43,341 bases of DNA from Caldifarciminota bacterium (GTDB lineage Bacteria; Hydrothermota; Hydrothermia; LBFQ01), in assembly GCA_027003075.1 (NCBI GenBank), contig JALWYV010000049.1, positions 1 through 43,341 on the forward strand. The letters run 5' to 3'. A program made the position numbers and the translations under genes. Every line of letters begins with the position of its first letter. Position 1 is the stretch's first letter. The notes below the pieces were generated by a model. It was not told where the DNA came from and made no database searches. It was given only the letters and a program-made list of their open reading frames with translations. Shown here piece after piece: positions 32,527-41,060 of the stretch.

Positions 32527-33144
32527 ATGCTGTTTTTCGTTTATCTTCTTGCCGATCTTGATGAAAGCAGACAGATGGACAGCATACTTAAGGCCGTCGG
32601 GGCGGTGAAATACGAGTACGGAGGCTGGGAGATAGCCAACTTTGACACCCTTCCTGTTAGTGATAGCATTCCCGTACCCAGCGGCGAGTACAGAATCGTA
32701 GATGGATACAAGGCTCTGCATCTAAGGGGGGTGTGGGAGTACAAAGATAAGAGCTGGAGAACGGAACTTCTTATGCCCGGTATGGCATCTGACCTCAAAG
32801 GCTATTCCCTTGACCTCCTTGACTGGGGGAGGTATCTCGTCTTTTATATCAGAGGGAAGGGGAGATACAACATGGGTTTCCTTCATCTCCATAACAACCT
32901 ATGTTTAGTGAATAAAATACGGAATTTATCATTAAGTAACGAATGGCAGGAAATCCGCATAAATCTTGATAGCGGATATGTGAAGTACGATGTGAGTCAG
33001 TTCAGTAGTGTATTTTACGATTCTCCCGGATGTTTCTATAGGCGCGAGCATGTTCCCCTTCGTGTGTATATCACCCCCCTCGCCGACACCTTTGGAACCT
33101 ACGAATACGAGATAGAACTAAGCCCGATATACCTTGTGAGGTAG
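32527..33144 (+). CDS. Hypothetical exported protein, 205 aa
   Basis: I do not recognise this protein. A short hydrophobic start (MLFFVYLLADL) with no positive charge is followed by a polar, aromatic-rich domain (VWEYKDKSWRTELLMPGMA, YLVFYIRGKGRYNMGFLHLHN, YITPLADTFGTYEYEIELSP). The strand-like pattern suggests a beta-sandwich, perhaps a secreted binding domain. Its DNA is visibly richer in A+T than the neighbours, so recent acquisition is possible. The -10-like TAAATA ends 7 nt before the ATG. It is divergent from moaA and followed after 10 nt by a short remnant frame. Confidence 0.65.
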   Translation: MLFFVYLLADLDESRQMDSILKAVGAVKYEYGGWEIANFDTLPVSDSIPVPSGEYRIVDGYKALHLRGVWEYKDKSWRTELLMPGMASDLKGYSLDLLDWGRYLVFYIRGKGRYNMGFLHLHNNLCLVNKIRNLSLSNEWQEIRINLDSGYVKYDVSQFSSVFYDSPGCFYRREHVPLRVYITPLADTFGTYEYEIELSPIYLVR

Positions 33145-33154
33145 GAGGTGAAAC

Positions 33155-33349
33155 GTGCTGTTGTTAGCGATCTCCTTTTTCGCTACACCACTATTCATAA
33201 GCGTGTACTTCGTGAAAATCGGAAGTAAGGTCTTCAAGGTTAGGCAGGGACAAAGTACGGGGGTAGAATCCCGGTATGAGGGTGTATATTACCGAGGTGG
33301 CGCCGAGGGACGGGCTTCAGAACGTCAAGGAGAACGTGCCAACGGATAA
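33155..33349 (+). pseudogene. Remnant: leader peptide joined to a sorting-tail fragment
   Basis: A 64-codon frame beginning with GTG 6 nt after AGGAGG. It encodes a hydrophobic leader (MLLLAISFFATPLFIS) directly followed by VYFVKIGSKVFKVRQ. That matches the last strand of the sorting tails elsewhere in the window (GVYFVKYG...MKVVVK). The frame then runs on into unrelated codons overlapping the next gene. It looks like a secreted-protein gene whose middle was deleted. A real tiny secreted peptide is possible, but the run-on tail argues against it. Confidence 0.5.
33264..33269 (+). promoter_or_regulatory. -10 box (TAGAAT) of the HMG-CoA-lyase-like gene
   Basis: TAGAAT ends 6 nt before the ATG at 33276, inside the remnant frame. 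Confidence 0.55.
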
Positions 33350-34145
33350 GAAGGTCGCCCTCGTAAACGCGTTGTCGGAGAGTGGAGTTGACGAGATAGA
33401 GGTAACGGCCTTCGTACATCCGAAGTGGGTCCCCCAGATGGCCGACGCCGAAGAGGTTCTACGGCGAATAAAACGAAAGGAGGGCGTAAAGTACTCGGCC
33501 ATCGTCCCCAACGAAAGGGGGCTTGAGAGGGCGCTATCCGTAGGTGTGGATAAGGTGGCCGTCCTCACGGCTGCAACGGACACCTTCAACCTGAAGAACA
33601 TAAACACGGACGTAGAGGGTTCGTTCCAGAGGTTGATACCTGTCGTTAAGAGGGCGAAGGATGAGGGCCTGGAGGTCCGGGGATACGTCTCCGTCGCCTT
33701 CTGGTGTCCCTACGAGGGAAAGGTGCCGCCTCAGAGGGTCAGGGACGTCGTATTGCGGCTCTTAGACGTGGGCGTGGACGAAGTTTCTCTCGGAGACACC
33801 ATAGGGAGGGCCTCGCCGAAAGACGTGGCCGAAGTTCTGGATCTTGTACTGAAGGACGTACCGAAGGATAAGATCGTTCTCCACTTCCACGCCACGTACG
33901 GTATGGGGGTGGCCAACGTCCTGTGCGCCTACAGGGAGTACGGGATATACAGGTACGACGCCTCCGCCGGTGGCCTTGGAGGATGCCCGTACGCACCCGG
34001 TGCCAGCGGTAACGTGGCCACGGAGGACGTGGTCTTCGCCCTCAAGAGCGTGGGTGCAGACGTGAGGGTGGACGAGAGGAAGGTGGTTGAGGCGGTTAGA
34101 GGCCTTGGGCTTAAACTGGAGTCGGCCATAAGCAGGGTGATCTGA
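33276..34145 (+). CDS. Hydroxymethylglutaryl-CoA lyase-like protein
   Basis: A 289-residue TIM-barrel aldolase of the HMG-CoA lyase group, which splits HMG-CoA into acetyl-CoA and acetoacetate in leucine breakdown. Key motifs: EVAPRDGLQN at the start (catalytic Arg and metal Asp), VSLGDTIGRASP, HFHATYGMGVANV with metal histidines and GLGGCPYAPGASGNVATED with the catalytic cysteine. Length is normal. MurE follows after 3 nt, so the two are co-transcribed although unrelated in pathway. A biotinyl carrier protein at 6773 could belong to the same catabolic route, but nothing here proves it. Confidence 0.92.
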   Translation: MRVYITEVAPRDGLQNVKENVPTDKKVALVNALSESGVDEIEVTAFVHPKWVPQMADAEEVLRRIKRKEGVKYSAIVPNERGLERALSVGVDKVAVLTAATDTFNLKNINTDVEGSFQRLIPVVKRAKDEGLEVRGYVSVAFWCPYEGKVPPQRVRDVVLRLLDVGVDEVSLGDTIGRASPKDVAEVLDLVLKDVPKDKIVLHFHATYGMGVANVLCAYREYGIYRYDASAGGLGGCPYAPGASGNVATEDVVFALKSVGADVRVDERKVVEAVRGLGLKLESAISRVI

Positions 34146-34148
34146 AGG

Positions 34149-35492
34149 ATGGAGGTACGGGAGGTAACCCATTTACTTGACGACGTTGAGGAGGGGACGG
34201 CCTTCGTGGTTATAAGGGGAAGGACCTTTGACAACCTTAAGGACGTTCCGGAGGCCATACGGAGAGGTGCCGTACTTTTGATAACGCCGGAAAGGTTGCC
34301 TTACGATGTGCCTCAGATTGTCGCGGAAGATACGAGGAGGGCTGCTCTGGAACTCGCCGACAGGGTCTACCCGTGGCGTAGGATCCGACTCGTGGGCATA
34401 ACCGGTACGAACGGGAAGACTACCACGTCCTTCCTGATAAGGGGAGCGTTGAGGGAACTGGGATACCCGCCAGCGCTGATAGGAACGGTCGTATGGGACG
34501 ACCTCCACGGCGAAAGGGAGGCCAAACTGACCACACCGGAGGCCTTCTACGTACGCCGTATACTGGGAAGGGCTGCCCGAAAGGGTGCAAAGTTCGGGGT
34601 TATGGAAGTCTCATCCATAGGTCTGGTGCAGGGAAGGGTGGAGGGACTGGAGTTTGAGGTGGGAGTCCTGACAAATATCGGATGGGATCACATAGACTAC
34701 CACGGGAGCTTTGATGAGTACGTCAGGGCCAAAACTCTCCTGTTCAGGGTTTCGCGGAAGGCCCTTATAAACGCCGACGACCCCCACGCCGACACCTTCC
34801 TATCTTCGGCCACCGGTGAGGTCTTCACGTACGGAAAGGAAGGTGAGGACTTCCGTTTCCGGATAGTATCGGAGAGCCTTTCGGGGGTTGAGGTGGAGAT
34901 CAACGGGTACAGAGTAAAAAGTCCACTTCCGGGGAGTTTCAACGCCTACAACCTGACCGCAGCCTTCTCCGCGCTCGTACTTCTGGGTTTTCCCGAAAAG
35001 GATGTGGCGGAGGCCCTCGGTAAGGCGGAAGGACCACCCGGAAGGATGCAGAGGGTTTTTTCAGGACCCTTCCACGTTTTCGTTGACTACGCCCACACGC
35101 CCGATGCCATAGACAGGGTTCTGAGGGTACTGAGACCCCACGCCCGCCGCCTTATCGTTGTCTTTGGGGCCGGGGGAAACCGGGACAGAAGGAAGAGGCC
35201 CATGATGGCCGAGGCCGTAGAGAGGTGGGCGGACGTCGCCGTACTGACTTCGGACAACCCCCGCTGGGAGGAGCCAGAGAGGATAATTGAGGACGTTGCG
35301 TCCGGTTTTAAGAGGCTCGTACCCTTACGTATAACCGACCGCAGGGAGGCCATAGCCCGGGCCCTGAAGATGGCCGGTGAGGGGGATGCGGTGGTGATCC
35401 TCGGCAAGGGACACGAGAGGTATCAGGAGATAAAGGGGAACAGGTACCCGTTTGACGATGCGGAGGTGGTGAGGAAAGTACTCGGCCTTTGA
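34149..35492 (+). CDS. murE: UDP-MurNAc-tripeptide synthetase MurE (diaminopimelate-adding)
   Basis: A 447-residue Mur ligase that adds the third residue of the peptidoglycan stem. The ATP loop GITGTNGKTTT is at residues 83-93. LTTPEAFYVRR, GVMEVSSIGL and TNIGWDHIDYHG follow. FVDYAHTPDAIDRVL and VFGAGGNRDRRKRPMM are intact. DNPRWEEPERI matches the DNPR signature for meso-diaminopimelate rather than lysine. It is a little shorter than E. coli MurE (495), mainly at the N-terminus. The start is 3 nt after the HMG-CoA-lyase stop. Confidence 0.96.
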   Translation: MEVREVTHLLDDVEEGTAFVVIRGRTFDNLKDVPEAIRRGAVLLITPERLPYDVPQIVAEDTRRAALELADRVYPWRRIRLVGITGTNGKTTTSFLIRGALRELGYPPALIGTVVWDDLHGEREAKLTTPEAFYVRRILGRAARKGAKFGVMEVSSIGLVQGRVEGLEFEVGVLTNIGWDHIDYHGSFDEYVRAKTLLFRVSRKALINADDPHADTFLSSATGEVFTYGKEGEDFRFRIVSESLSGVEVEINGYRVKSPLPGSFNAYNLTAAFSALVLLGFPEKDVAEALGKAEGPPGRMQRVFSGPFHVFVDYAHTPDAIDRVLRVLRPHARRLIVVFGAGGNRDRRKRPMMAEAVERWADVAVLTSDNPRWEEPERIIEDVASGFKRLVPLRITDRREAIARALKMAGEGDAVVILGKGHERYQEIKGNRYPFDDAEVVRKVLGL

Positions 35493-35513
35493 ACGACCGT
35501 TCAGGCACACCTT

Positions 35514-35519
35514 TATAAT
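35514..35519 (+). promoter_or_regulatory. -10 box (TATAAT) of the second outer-membrane receptor
   Basis: A perfect TATAAT ends 7 nt before the ATG at 35527. Confidence 0.6.
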
Positions 35520-35526
35520 CGCAGCC

Positions 35527-37809
35527 ATGTTTTTGTTGGTCTTATCGCAGTTGACAGGCACCGTAAAGGGTTACGTTTATGGGGAGGACAACTTCCCCCT
35601 TATTGGGGCGGTGGTGATAGCGTACACCCTTCCCGACACCCAGAAGGCCGGAGGTACGTATACGGACCTGAAGGGCTACTTTGAGGTAACCTTAAAACCG
35701 GGCGATTACCTCCTGAAGGTAGACTTCGTAGGACACGAGGAAAAGTCTTTGAAGGTGAGCGTGAAGGCCGACGAGGTCGTAGATCTGGGGAGGATAGTCC
35801 TGAAACAGATGGCCATAGAGGTTCAGGAGGTTGAGGTGGAGGCTCAAGCCCCGAAAGTTACCTACGAGGGGGAGAAGAAGGTTATACGTTTTGCCGATGA
35901 GATAACGTCAAAGGGCAGCTCCACCCTTGATGCCCTGAAGAACGTTCCGGGTGTGACGGTTGATAACAACGATAACGTACGGATAAGGAACACGTCCAAC
36001 ATAACCCTCCTGATCAACGGAAAGCCTACGGTAATGCAGATTTCGGAGGCACTTCGCCAGATTCCAGCATCCTCCGTTGAGAGGATAGAGATCATTACCA
36101 ACCCCGGAGCGAAGTACGAGGCGGAGGGACGGGTCATAATGAACATCGTTCTCAAGAAACATCACGACGAGGGTACCGCTGCCTCCCTGATGGGAAGGAT
36201 AGGCACCTTCAACAACTACGGCGTAAGCGGATCTATCGGAATAAACACCCGCAGGTTAAAGTTCACCATCGGAGGGAACTACTTCGTTTTCGCCCACTAT
36301 ATGGATTCCAGAACCAGTACGTCCACACCTTCATTTGAGTTTACGTCGGAAGGGGTGCGTTTTTACAGGATGAAGCCGTACGGTGTACGTTCCAGCCTTG
36401 AGTACCGCATTACGGACAACGACGTCCTCACGTTTGAAGGGAACTTCGGCTTCTGGAACTTCGCCATGGGCTGGAACGGAAAGTACGACTCCGGAAGGGA
36501 GACGGATGCCAGCGTGGACATAGGTGGAAAGAGGCTCTCGGCCTTCGCCGGATATACCAGGAACTTCCTGCGCAACCATACCCTTGACGTCAGCATTTAC
36601 TACGGTATGAGGGGAGGGAACGAGAACACCGTGAACTACATGAGGGACACGGACGGGAACGTCGTGTACGGTTTCAAGCGCATATCCTCAGGGCCCTCCG
36701 GCAGGTGGAGGGGTAAGGTTGACTACACCTGGCAGTACAGCAAACACAGGAAGATAGAGGCGGGTTATCAGGGAGATCTCTGGAACTCCTACGATACGAC
36801 GAGGTACTACACCTACTCGTCAGGGAATTTCGTTCAGGATGGACCCACGCTCACGTCCCGGTACCGCCGCACCACCCACGCCGGTTACTTCTCCTACTCC
36901 AACCGTCTCGGAAACTTCTCCTACAACCTGGGTCTGCGAGTTGAAAGGACGGAGAGGGCGACGTACGTTGAGGATAGCGTTTACACCTTTATCTCTACGG
37001 ATCCCTTCCCTTCCGTTCATCTCTCGTACAACCTGAACGTCTCCAACCAGATCTCCCTGAGTTACTCCCGCAGAGTGTGGCATCCCCGCCACTGGATGAT
37101 AAATCCCTTCATGAGGGTAATTGACGAGTTCACCCGCCAGAAGGGTAACCCGGACCTCAAGCCTGAGTACACCCACTCCTTTGAGGCCTCATATCAGAGG
37201 ATATTCGGCAGGAGGGGGTACGCCGGGATTGAGGCCTTTTACAAACGCACGGATAACAATATAGAGTACATTCCCACGTACGAGGGGACGAACGTACTGT
37301 ACACGTGGTTGAATGCAGGATATACCACCTCTTCCGGTATTGAGGTGTACGCCAATTACCACCCGTGGAAGCTCCTCACGTTGAACCTTTCGCTTGACGT
37401 TTACGACCACCGGGTTTACCTTGACAGCGTTACCCGTAGCCTCACGTACGACGCAAAGGGTAGCGTAACCTTCGGAAGGGGACCCATAGGTCTGCAGTTG
37501 AGCGGGAAGTACTCCGGCCCGAGGTACGTCCCCGGGGGCGTCCAGAGGGCGATGTACACCTTTGACTTGGGTCTGAGGGTACCTCTGAGCAGGAGCATTT
37601 TCGTCATAGCCCAGTTCAACGACTTCCTCGGTACGGGTGTAAGGGAGGTTGAGATAACAGGGGAGGACTTCCGTCAGGTTAGTACCCATCGCAGGAAGTG
37701 GCCCTCCTTGTCCCTGATGATTATGTACGATTACAACAACTTCCGCAGGTTCAGAAAGCCGACGAAGGAGAGGGAGACGTCTCCGGAGGAGGAAGTTCCA
37801 CAGTTTTAA
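35527..37809 (+). CDS. CarboxypepD-reg / TonB-dependent-receptor-like outer-membrane protein (paralogue)
   Basis: A 760-residue paralogue of the protein at 9346. The leader MFLLVLSQLTG is very short. Residues about 12-95 are a CarboxypepD-reg domain (VKGYVYGEDNFPLIGAVV). The plug-like region has TLDALKNVPGVTVDNNDNV, ITLLINGKPTVM and VERIEIITNPGAKYEAEG. The barrel follows with many aromatic strands (RRVWHPRHWMINPFM, QKGNPDLKPEYTHSFEASY). It ends with a charged tail (RKPTKERETSPEEEVPQF). Its substrate is unknown. A strong hairpin separates it from the convergent gene downstream. Confidence 0.87.
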   Translation: MFLLVLSQLTGTVKGYVYGEDNFPLIGAVVIAYTLPDTQKAGGTYTDLKGYFEVTLKPGDYLLKVDFVGHEEKSLKVSVKADEVVDLGRIVLKQMAIEVQEVEVEAQAPKVTYEGEKKVIRFADEITSKGSSTLDALKNVPGVTVDNNDNVRIRNTSNITLLINGKPTVMQISEALRQIPASSVERIEIITNPGAKYEAEGRVIMNIVLKKHHDEGTAASLMGRIGTFNNYGVSGSIGINTRRLKFTIGGNYFVFAHYMDSRTSTSTPSFEFTSEGVRFYRMKPYGVRSSLEYRITDNDVLTFEGNFGFWNFAMGWNGKYDSGRETDASVDIGGKRLSAFAGYTRNFLRNHTLDVSIYYGMRGGNENTVNYMRDTDGNVVYGFKRISSGPSGRWRGKVDYTWQYSKHRKIEAGYQGDLWNSYDTTRYYTYSSGNFVQDGPTLTSRYRRTTHAGYFSYSNRLGNFSYNLGLRVERTERATYVEDSVYTFISTDPFPSVHLSYNLNVSNQISLSYSRRVWHPRHWMINPFMRVIDEFTRQKGNPDLKPEYTHSFEASYQRIFGRRGYAGIEAFYKRTDNNIEYIPTYEGTNVLYTWLNAGYTTSSGIEVYANYHPWKLLTLNLSLDVYDHRVYLDSVTRSLTYDAKGSVTFGRGPIGLQLSGKYSGPRYVPGGVQRAMYTFDLGLRVPLSRSIFVIAQFNDFLGTGVREVEITGEDFRQVSTHRRKWPSLSLMIMYDYNNFRRFRKPTKERETSPEEEVPQF

Positions 37810-37831
37810 AAAAGGGGGGCTTCCGCCCCCC
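37808..37831. terminator. Bidirectional terminator between convergent genes
   Basis: GGGGGGC-TTCC-GCCCCCC forms a strong 7-bp stem. On the minus strand it is followed by TTTTTT, a good terminator for the gene at 37853. On the plus strand only a weak T signal follows, but the hairpin lies 5 nt past the receptor stop. Confidence 0.75.
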
Positions 37832-37852
37832 TATCATCCGAAACGGTATCCG

Positions 37853-39478
37853 TTACCTTACGACCACTTTGAAGGTGCGGCCGCCGGTCTTTACGAAGTA
37901 CACTCCGGCCTTCAGATGTATTTTTCCGCTACCGCTGAACAGGACTCGTCCGGCCACGTCGTAGACCTTCCCTTTCTCCTTAAGGGTCAGGACGTTCCCC
38001 TTGAGTTCGTGGGTGTCGTACCGACGGGATGCAGGCATTTCGGCCACATCGGTTGTAATGAAGTCGGCGCGGCTCCTCGGCAGGAGCTGGTACGTGGTCT
38101 GGTATTGCCCTACTATCCCCACGATGGATATGATACCGTTGGGTACCTCCATACCGGGGATGTCCGTGTCGGCGTCTATACGTACGGTGAGATTGTCAAG
38201 GCCGTCGGTTATGGTGTAGTTGGTGTTCCCGGAGAACGTTCCCGTCGTGTCAAGGAACTGGACGTTGTCTATGCGCACGAGCATCCCCTCGTAAGGTTCA
38301 CCCACGTCTGCTATGGTCAGCACTATGGGGTCCGGCACACCCACGTAGGTAAGGGTATCAAATGCGGACAGTCTTACGATCTCCCGAAGGTTGTTGTAGG
38401 TGTGGAGCTTTCCGGCTATCGCCACGGCGTATCCGAGGTCCGAAGGCATGGAGAAGGCGTCGTGGAACCTGAAGTCGTACACGGCTATACCCGCCGTGGT
38501 ATCCTGCACGTAATCGGGACGGTTGAACGTGTTGGCCGTGATGACCCCCCTGATCTGGACGGTGTCGTCGTCCGGAAGGGCGCGGGCCTCGGCTATGGTC
38601 TTGAATCCGTGTATAAAGAAACGCACGGGATAGACCGCAGAATCGCCGGAATCGTCGTAGGCCACGGCGTAGAACTTGGTCTTGGAGTAGTAATCCGGAG
38701 GAGGTATCTGGGCAACGTACACGCTCCCCGTATCCACGAAGGCGCTAACCGTAGAGGGAGAACCGGCGTTGTACCAGTAGTACACGGTTACGTTGTTTAT
38801 ACTGCCATCGCTGTCAAAGGCGGCGTAGTAGACTCCCACGTACTGGTTGCTGTCGGGGTTGGAGGGGTCGTGATAGAGGAAGAAGATCTCAGGGGGGTTG
38901 TTGGTGGACGGGTTATACACGATTACCCTGTCGAGCCAGAAGTATTTGTTGTAGCCAGAGACACCGCCGTCGTCGTTGTTCCTGTAGCGGAACCTTATGG
39001 CCACTGTAGTGCCATCGTAAGCGTCAAGACCGATCTTGACCTCCGTCATCGTAGTGGGCTGGGGGTAGTTGGGGGCGATGGTGTACAGTACGACCGGTGA
39101 CGTGAAGTCCCCTCCGGGGCCCAGTTCCACGTATATCGTATCTAGGTTACCCATGGAGGTATCGGCGCTGAACCTGTAGTAGAAGGAGAGGGTCTCCGGT
39201 CCGGCTATGGCCGAAAGGTCTATTATGGGGCTTATAAGGGTGGCATCTCCCGTGTCCGAAGCGTAGGTGCTGCTCACCTTAATCCCGGCGTAGTAGGAAC
39301 CGAACTCCACACCGGGGGAGAAGGAGTAAGTTCTCTGATACCATGAGACGTACCTGCTGGCGTACGTGGTATCCCAGCCCGCGGGTGGGACCCCTCCCTC
39401 AAAGTTCTCGTAGAGGGCGAACCCGCCGTACAGCGGGACGGCTACACTTAGAGAGGTTATTAACAGTGCTTTCCTCAT
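37853..39478 (-). CDS. Secreted multidomain protein with jelly-roll, OB-like domain and sorting tail
   Basis: A 541-residue exported protein. A normal signal peptide (MRKALLITSLSVAVPLYGGFA) is followed by a jelly-roll/cleaved-adhesin-like domain (YENFEGGVPPAGWDTTY, SFYYRFSADTS, DAYDGTTVAIRFRYRNNDD). An Ig-like stretch follows, then an OB-like domain resembling DUF5689/YhcR-type units (VQIRGVITANTFNRPDYVQD, YEGMLVRIDNVQF, DFITTD). The last 40 residues (VYDVAGRVLFSG...HLKAGVYFVKTGGRTFKVVVR) are a type-9-like sorting tail. ATG 39478 is chosen because TAAAAT lies 8 nt upstream and the signal peptide begins there; the frame stays open to 39538. Confidence 0.85.
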   Translation of the reverse strand: MRKALLITSLSVAVPLYGGFALYENFEGGVPPAGWDTTYASRYVSWYQRTYSFSPGVEFGSYYAGIKVSSTYASDTGDATLISPIIDLSAIAGPETLSFYYRFSADTSMGNLDTIYVELGPGGDFTSPVVLYTIAPNYPQPTTMTEVKIGLDAYDGTTVAIRFRYRNNDDGGVSGYNKYFWLDRVIVYNPSTNNPPEIFFLYHDPSNPDSNQYVGVYYAAFDSDGSINNVTVYYWYNAGSPSTVSAFVDTGSVYVAQIPPPDYYSKTKFYAVAYDDSGDSAVYPVRFFIHGFKTIAEARALPDDDTVQIRGVITANTFNRPDYVQDTTAGIAVYDFRFHDAFSMPSDLGYAVAIAGKLHTYNNLREIVRLSAFDTLTYVGVPDPIVLTIADVGEPYEGMLVRIDNVQFLDTTGTFSGNTNYTITDGLDNLTVRIDADTDIPGMEVPNGIISIVGIVGQYQTTYQLLPRSRADFITTDVAEMPASRRYDTHELKGNVLTLKEKGKVYDVAGRVLFSGSGKIHLKAGVYFVKTGGRTFKVVVR

Positions 39479-39486
39479 AACGGCGT

Positions 39487-39492
39487 ATTTTA
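39487..39492 (-). promoter_or_regulatory. -10 box (TAAAAT) of the jelly-roll gene
   Basis: TAAAAT ends 8 nt before ATG 39478. Confidence 0.55.
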
Positions 39493-39568
39493 TGGGAGGA
39501 TGTAATCCCTGCGGATATACCGGTGGGAATCCGGGCATCTACCGTATAGGTTAAAGCAGGATTGGGAG

Positions 39569-40061
39569 AACTTTACCTTCATCCCTTACCCTAATTATTA
39601 TAGCGTACACAGTTCGTTTCACCTTGATACAGATGATACGTTGAGAGGTTTTATTGAGTGCAGCTGGCCAGATGTGGATACTCCCGCTAACAGCGACGCC
39701 TTTCTCTCCAGCGAGGCAGTTTTAATGATTCTGGGGCCTAAGAGGTATGGGAATAAAGTTAGAAGGATACAACGATGAAGTACCGGGTGGGGAGTTCTAT
39801 ACTATCACATTTCCTCAGGTCTACGGTTATAAGGTTCCCTTAACCTGGAACAGCCAGACAGGAGGATCCGTAAGGTTCTCTTCCACTCCTGAACAGGAGG
39901 CCGACTACTACGTCGTGGTGGTTAATACCCCTCTTATAACCAGCAACTACGAGATTGAGACCGACTCGTGGGGAAACGAAAGTATTCGTCAGGCCGGATA
40001 TTCCCTGATAGGAGGGAAGTTCTCCTACGTTATAAACGCTGAGTACGTGAGGTGTAGGTAA
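39569..40061 (+). pseudogene. Truncated, frameshifted gene of unknown family
   Basis: Two protein-like stretches lie in different frames. The first (about 39569-39778) reads NFTFIPYPNYYSVHSSFHLD... and LSSEAVLMILGPKRYGNKV, then hits TGA at 39776. The second (39747-40061) reads GYNDEVPGGEFYTITFPQVYG through to FSYVINAEYVRCR. The two would join into one protein if a frameshift near 39750-39775 were repaired. No start codon, promoter or signal peptide is seen for the first part, so the 5' end is probably also lost. I do not recognise the family. Confidence 0.5.
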
Positions 40062-40115
40062 TATTACGCATACGCTTCCATCCCTACCCGGTGGCATATC
40101 CGTGCCTCTCCGTCT

Positions 40116-40121
40116 TAAAAT
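40116..40121 (+). promoter_or_regulatory. -10 box (TAAAAT) of the GlmU-like gene
   Basis: TAAAAT ends 9 nt before the ATG at 40131. Confidence 0.55.
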
Positions 40122-40130
40122 ACCCTCCCC

Positions 40131-41060
40131 ATGGCTTCAAACCTCTACGCCGTAATACTGGCCGGTGGTCAGTCCAGACGGATAAAGTCAAAGCTCCCCA
40201 AGGTTTTCCACAGGATATCCGGGAGGATGATGATTGAATGGGTTATAGAGAGTGCGAAGACCCTTGACCCCGTGAAGATCATCGTGGTGGGGAACTCAAC
40301 GAACCACGCCCTCCTGAGAGAGGTAACGTCACGGTACGAGAAGGTCTCGGTTATAGTTCAGGAGGTTCCGAGGGGTACGGGGGATGCGGTCAGGTACGCA
40401 GAGAGCGAGATCCCCAAGGATGCTATAGTATACGTCGGAAGCGGGGACGCCCCCCTTATAAGGGGCAGCACCCTGAAGGAGATGTACGATAAACTCCTCT
40501 CCAGCGATGCCGACGCGGTCGTACTCACGGCCGAGGTACCCAACCCCGAAGGGTACGGAAGGGTGATAAGGGAGGGGGACCGTTTCCTGCGCATAGTTGA
40601 ACATCGGGACGCCACGGAGGAGGAGAGGAAGGTAAGGGAGGTAAACGCCGGATTCTACATGTTCCGGGCCGACAGGCTCTTTGAAGCCCTTAAGAGAATA
40701 ACTCCGGAGAACGCACAGGGTGAGTACTACCTGACGGACGTTTTCAACTTCATGGAGAGGGTCCTCGTTCATAAGACGGACGATTGGGAGGAGATCCTCG
40801 GTGTAAACACCCGCCGCCAGCTCGCGGAGGTGGAGAGGATCATGCAGAGGAGGATCAAAGAGGGATGGATGGACGAGGGGGTAACCTTCGTCCTGCCGGA
40901 GACCGTTTACGTGGAGTACTCCGTTAAGATAGGACGAGATACGGTGATATATCCGGGCGTTTCCCTGCTCGGGGATACGGTGATAGGTGAGGACTGCGTT
41001 ATAGGGCCGGGGCGCGTCCTGAAGGACGAGAGAGTACCCGACGGGACGGTTCTCCTATGA
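40131..41060 (+). CDS. GlmU-like N-acetylglucosamine-1-phosphate uridylyltransferase, acetyltransferase domain missing
   Basis: A 309-residue protein matching the N-terminal half of GlmU. Uridylyltransferase motifs: ILAGGQSRRIKSKLPKVFH, VQEVPRGTGDAVRYA, VGSGDAPLI, NPEGYGRVI, VEHRDATEEERKVREVNAGFYMF and GEYYLTDVF. After residue 255 only about two or three hexapeptide turns remain (YSVKIGRDTVIYPGVSLLGDTVIGEDC). The left-handed helix with the acetyltransferase catalytic residues is absent; E. coli GlmU has 456 residues. It probably makes UDP-GlcNAc (or a related UDP-sugar) and needs a separate enzyme for acetylation. Its stop overlaps the agmatinase start (ATGA). Confidence 0.9.
   Translation: MASNLYAVILAGGQSRRIKSKLPKVFHRISGRMMIEWVIESAKTLDPVKIIVVGNSTNHALLREVTSRYEKVSVIVQEVPRGTGDAVRYAESEIPKDAIVYVGSGDAPLIRGSTLKEMYDKLLSSDADAVVLTAEVPNPEGYGRVIREGDRFLRIVEHRDATEEERKVREVNAGFYMFRADRLFEALKRITPENAQGEYYLTDVFNFMERVLVHKTDDWEEILGVNTRRQLAEVERIMQRRIKEGWMDEGVTFVLPETVYVEYSVKIGRDTVIYPGVSLLGDTVIGEDCVIGPGRVLKDERVPDGTVLL

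Noticed and set aside
37916-39100. Long plus-strand open frame (394 codons) opposite the jelly-roll gene
   Set aside because: It is antisense to a protein with a signal peptide, domains and sorting tail; its Val/Gly/His-rich composition is typical of a reverse-strand shadow.
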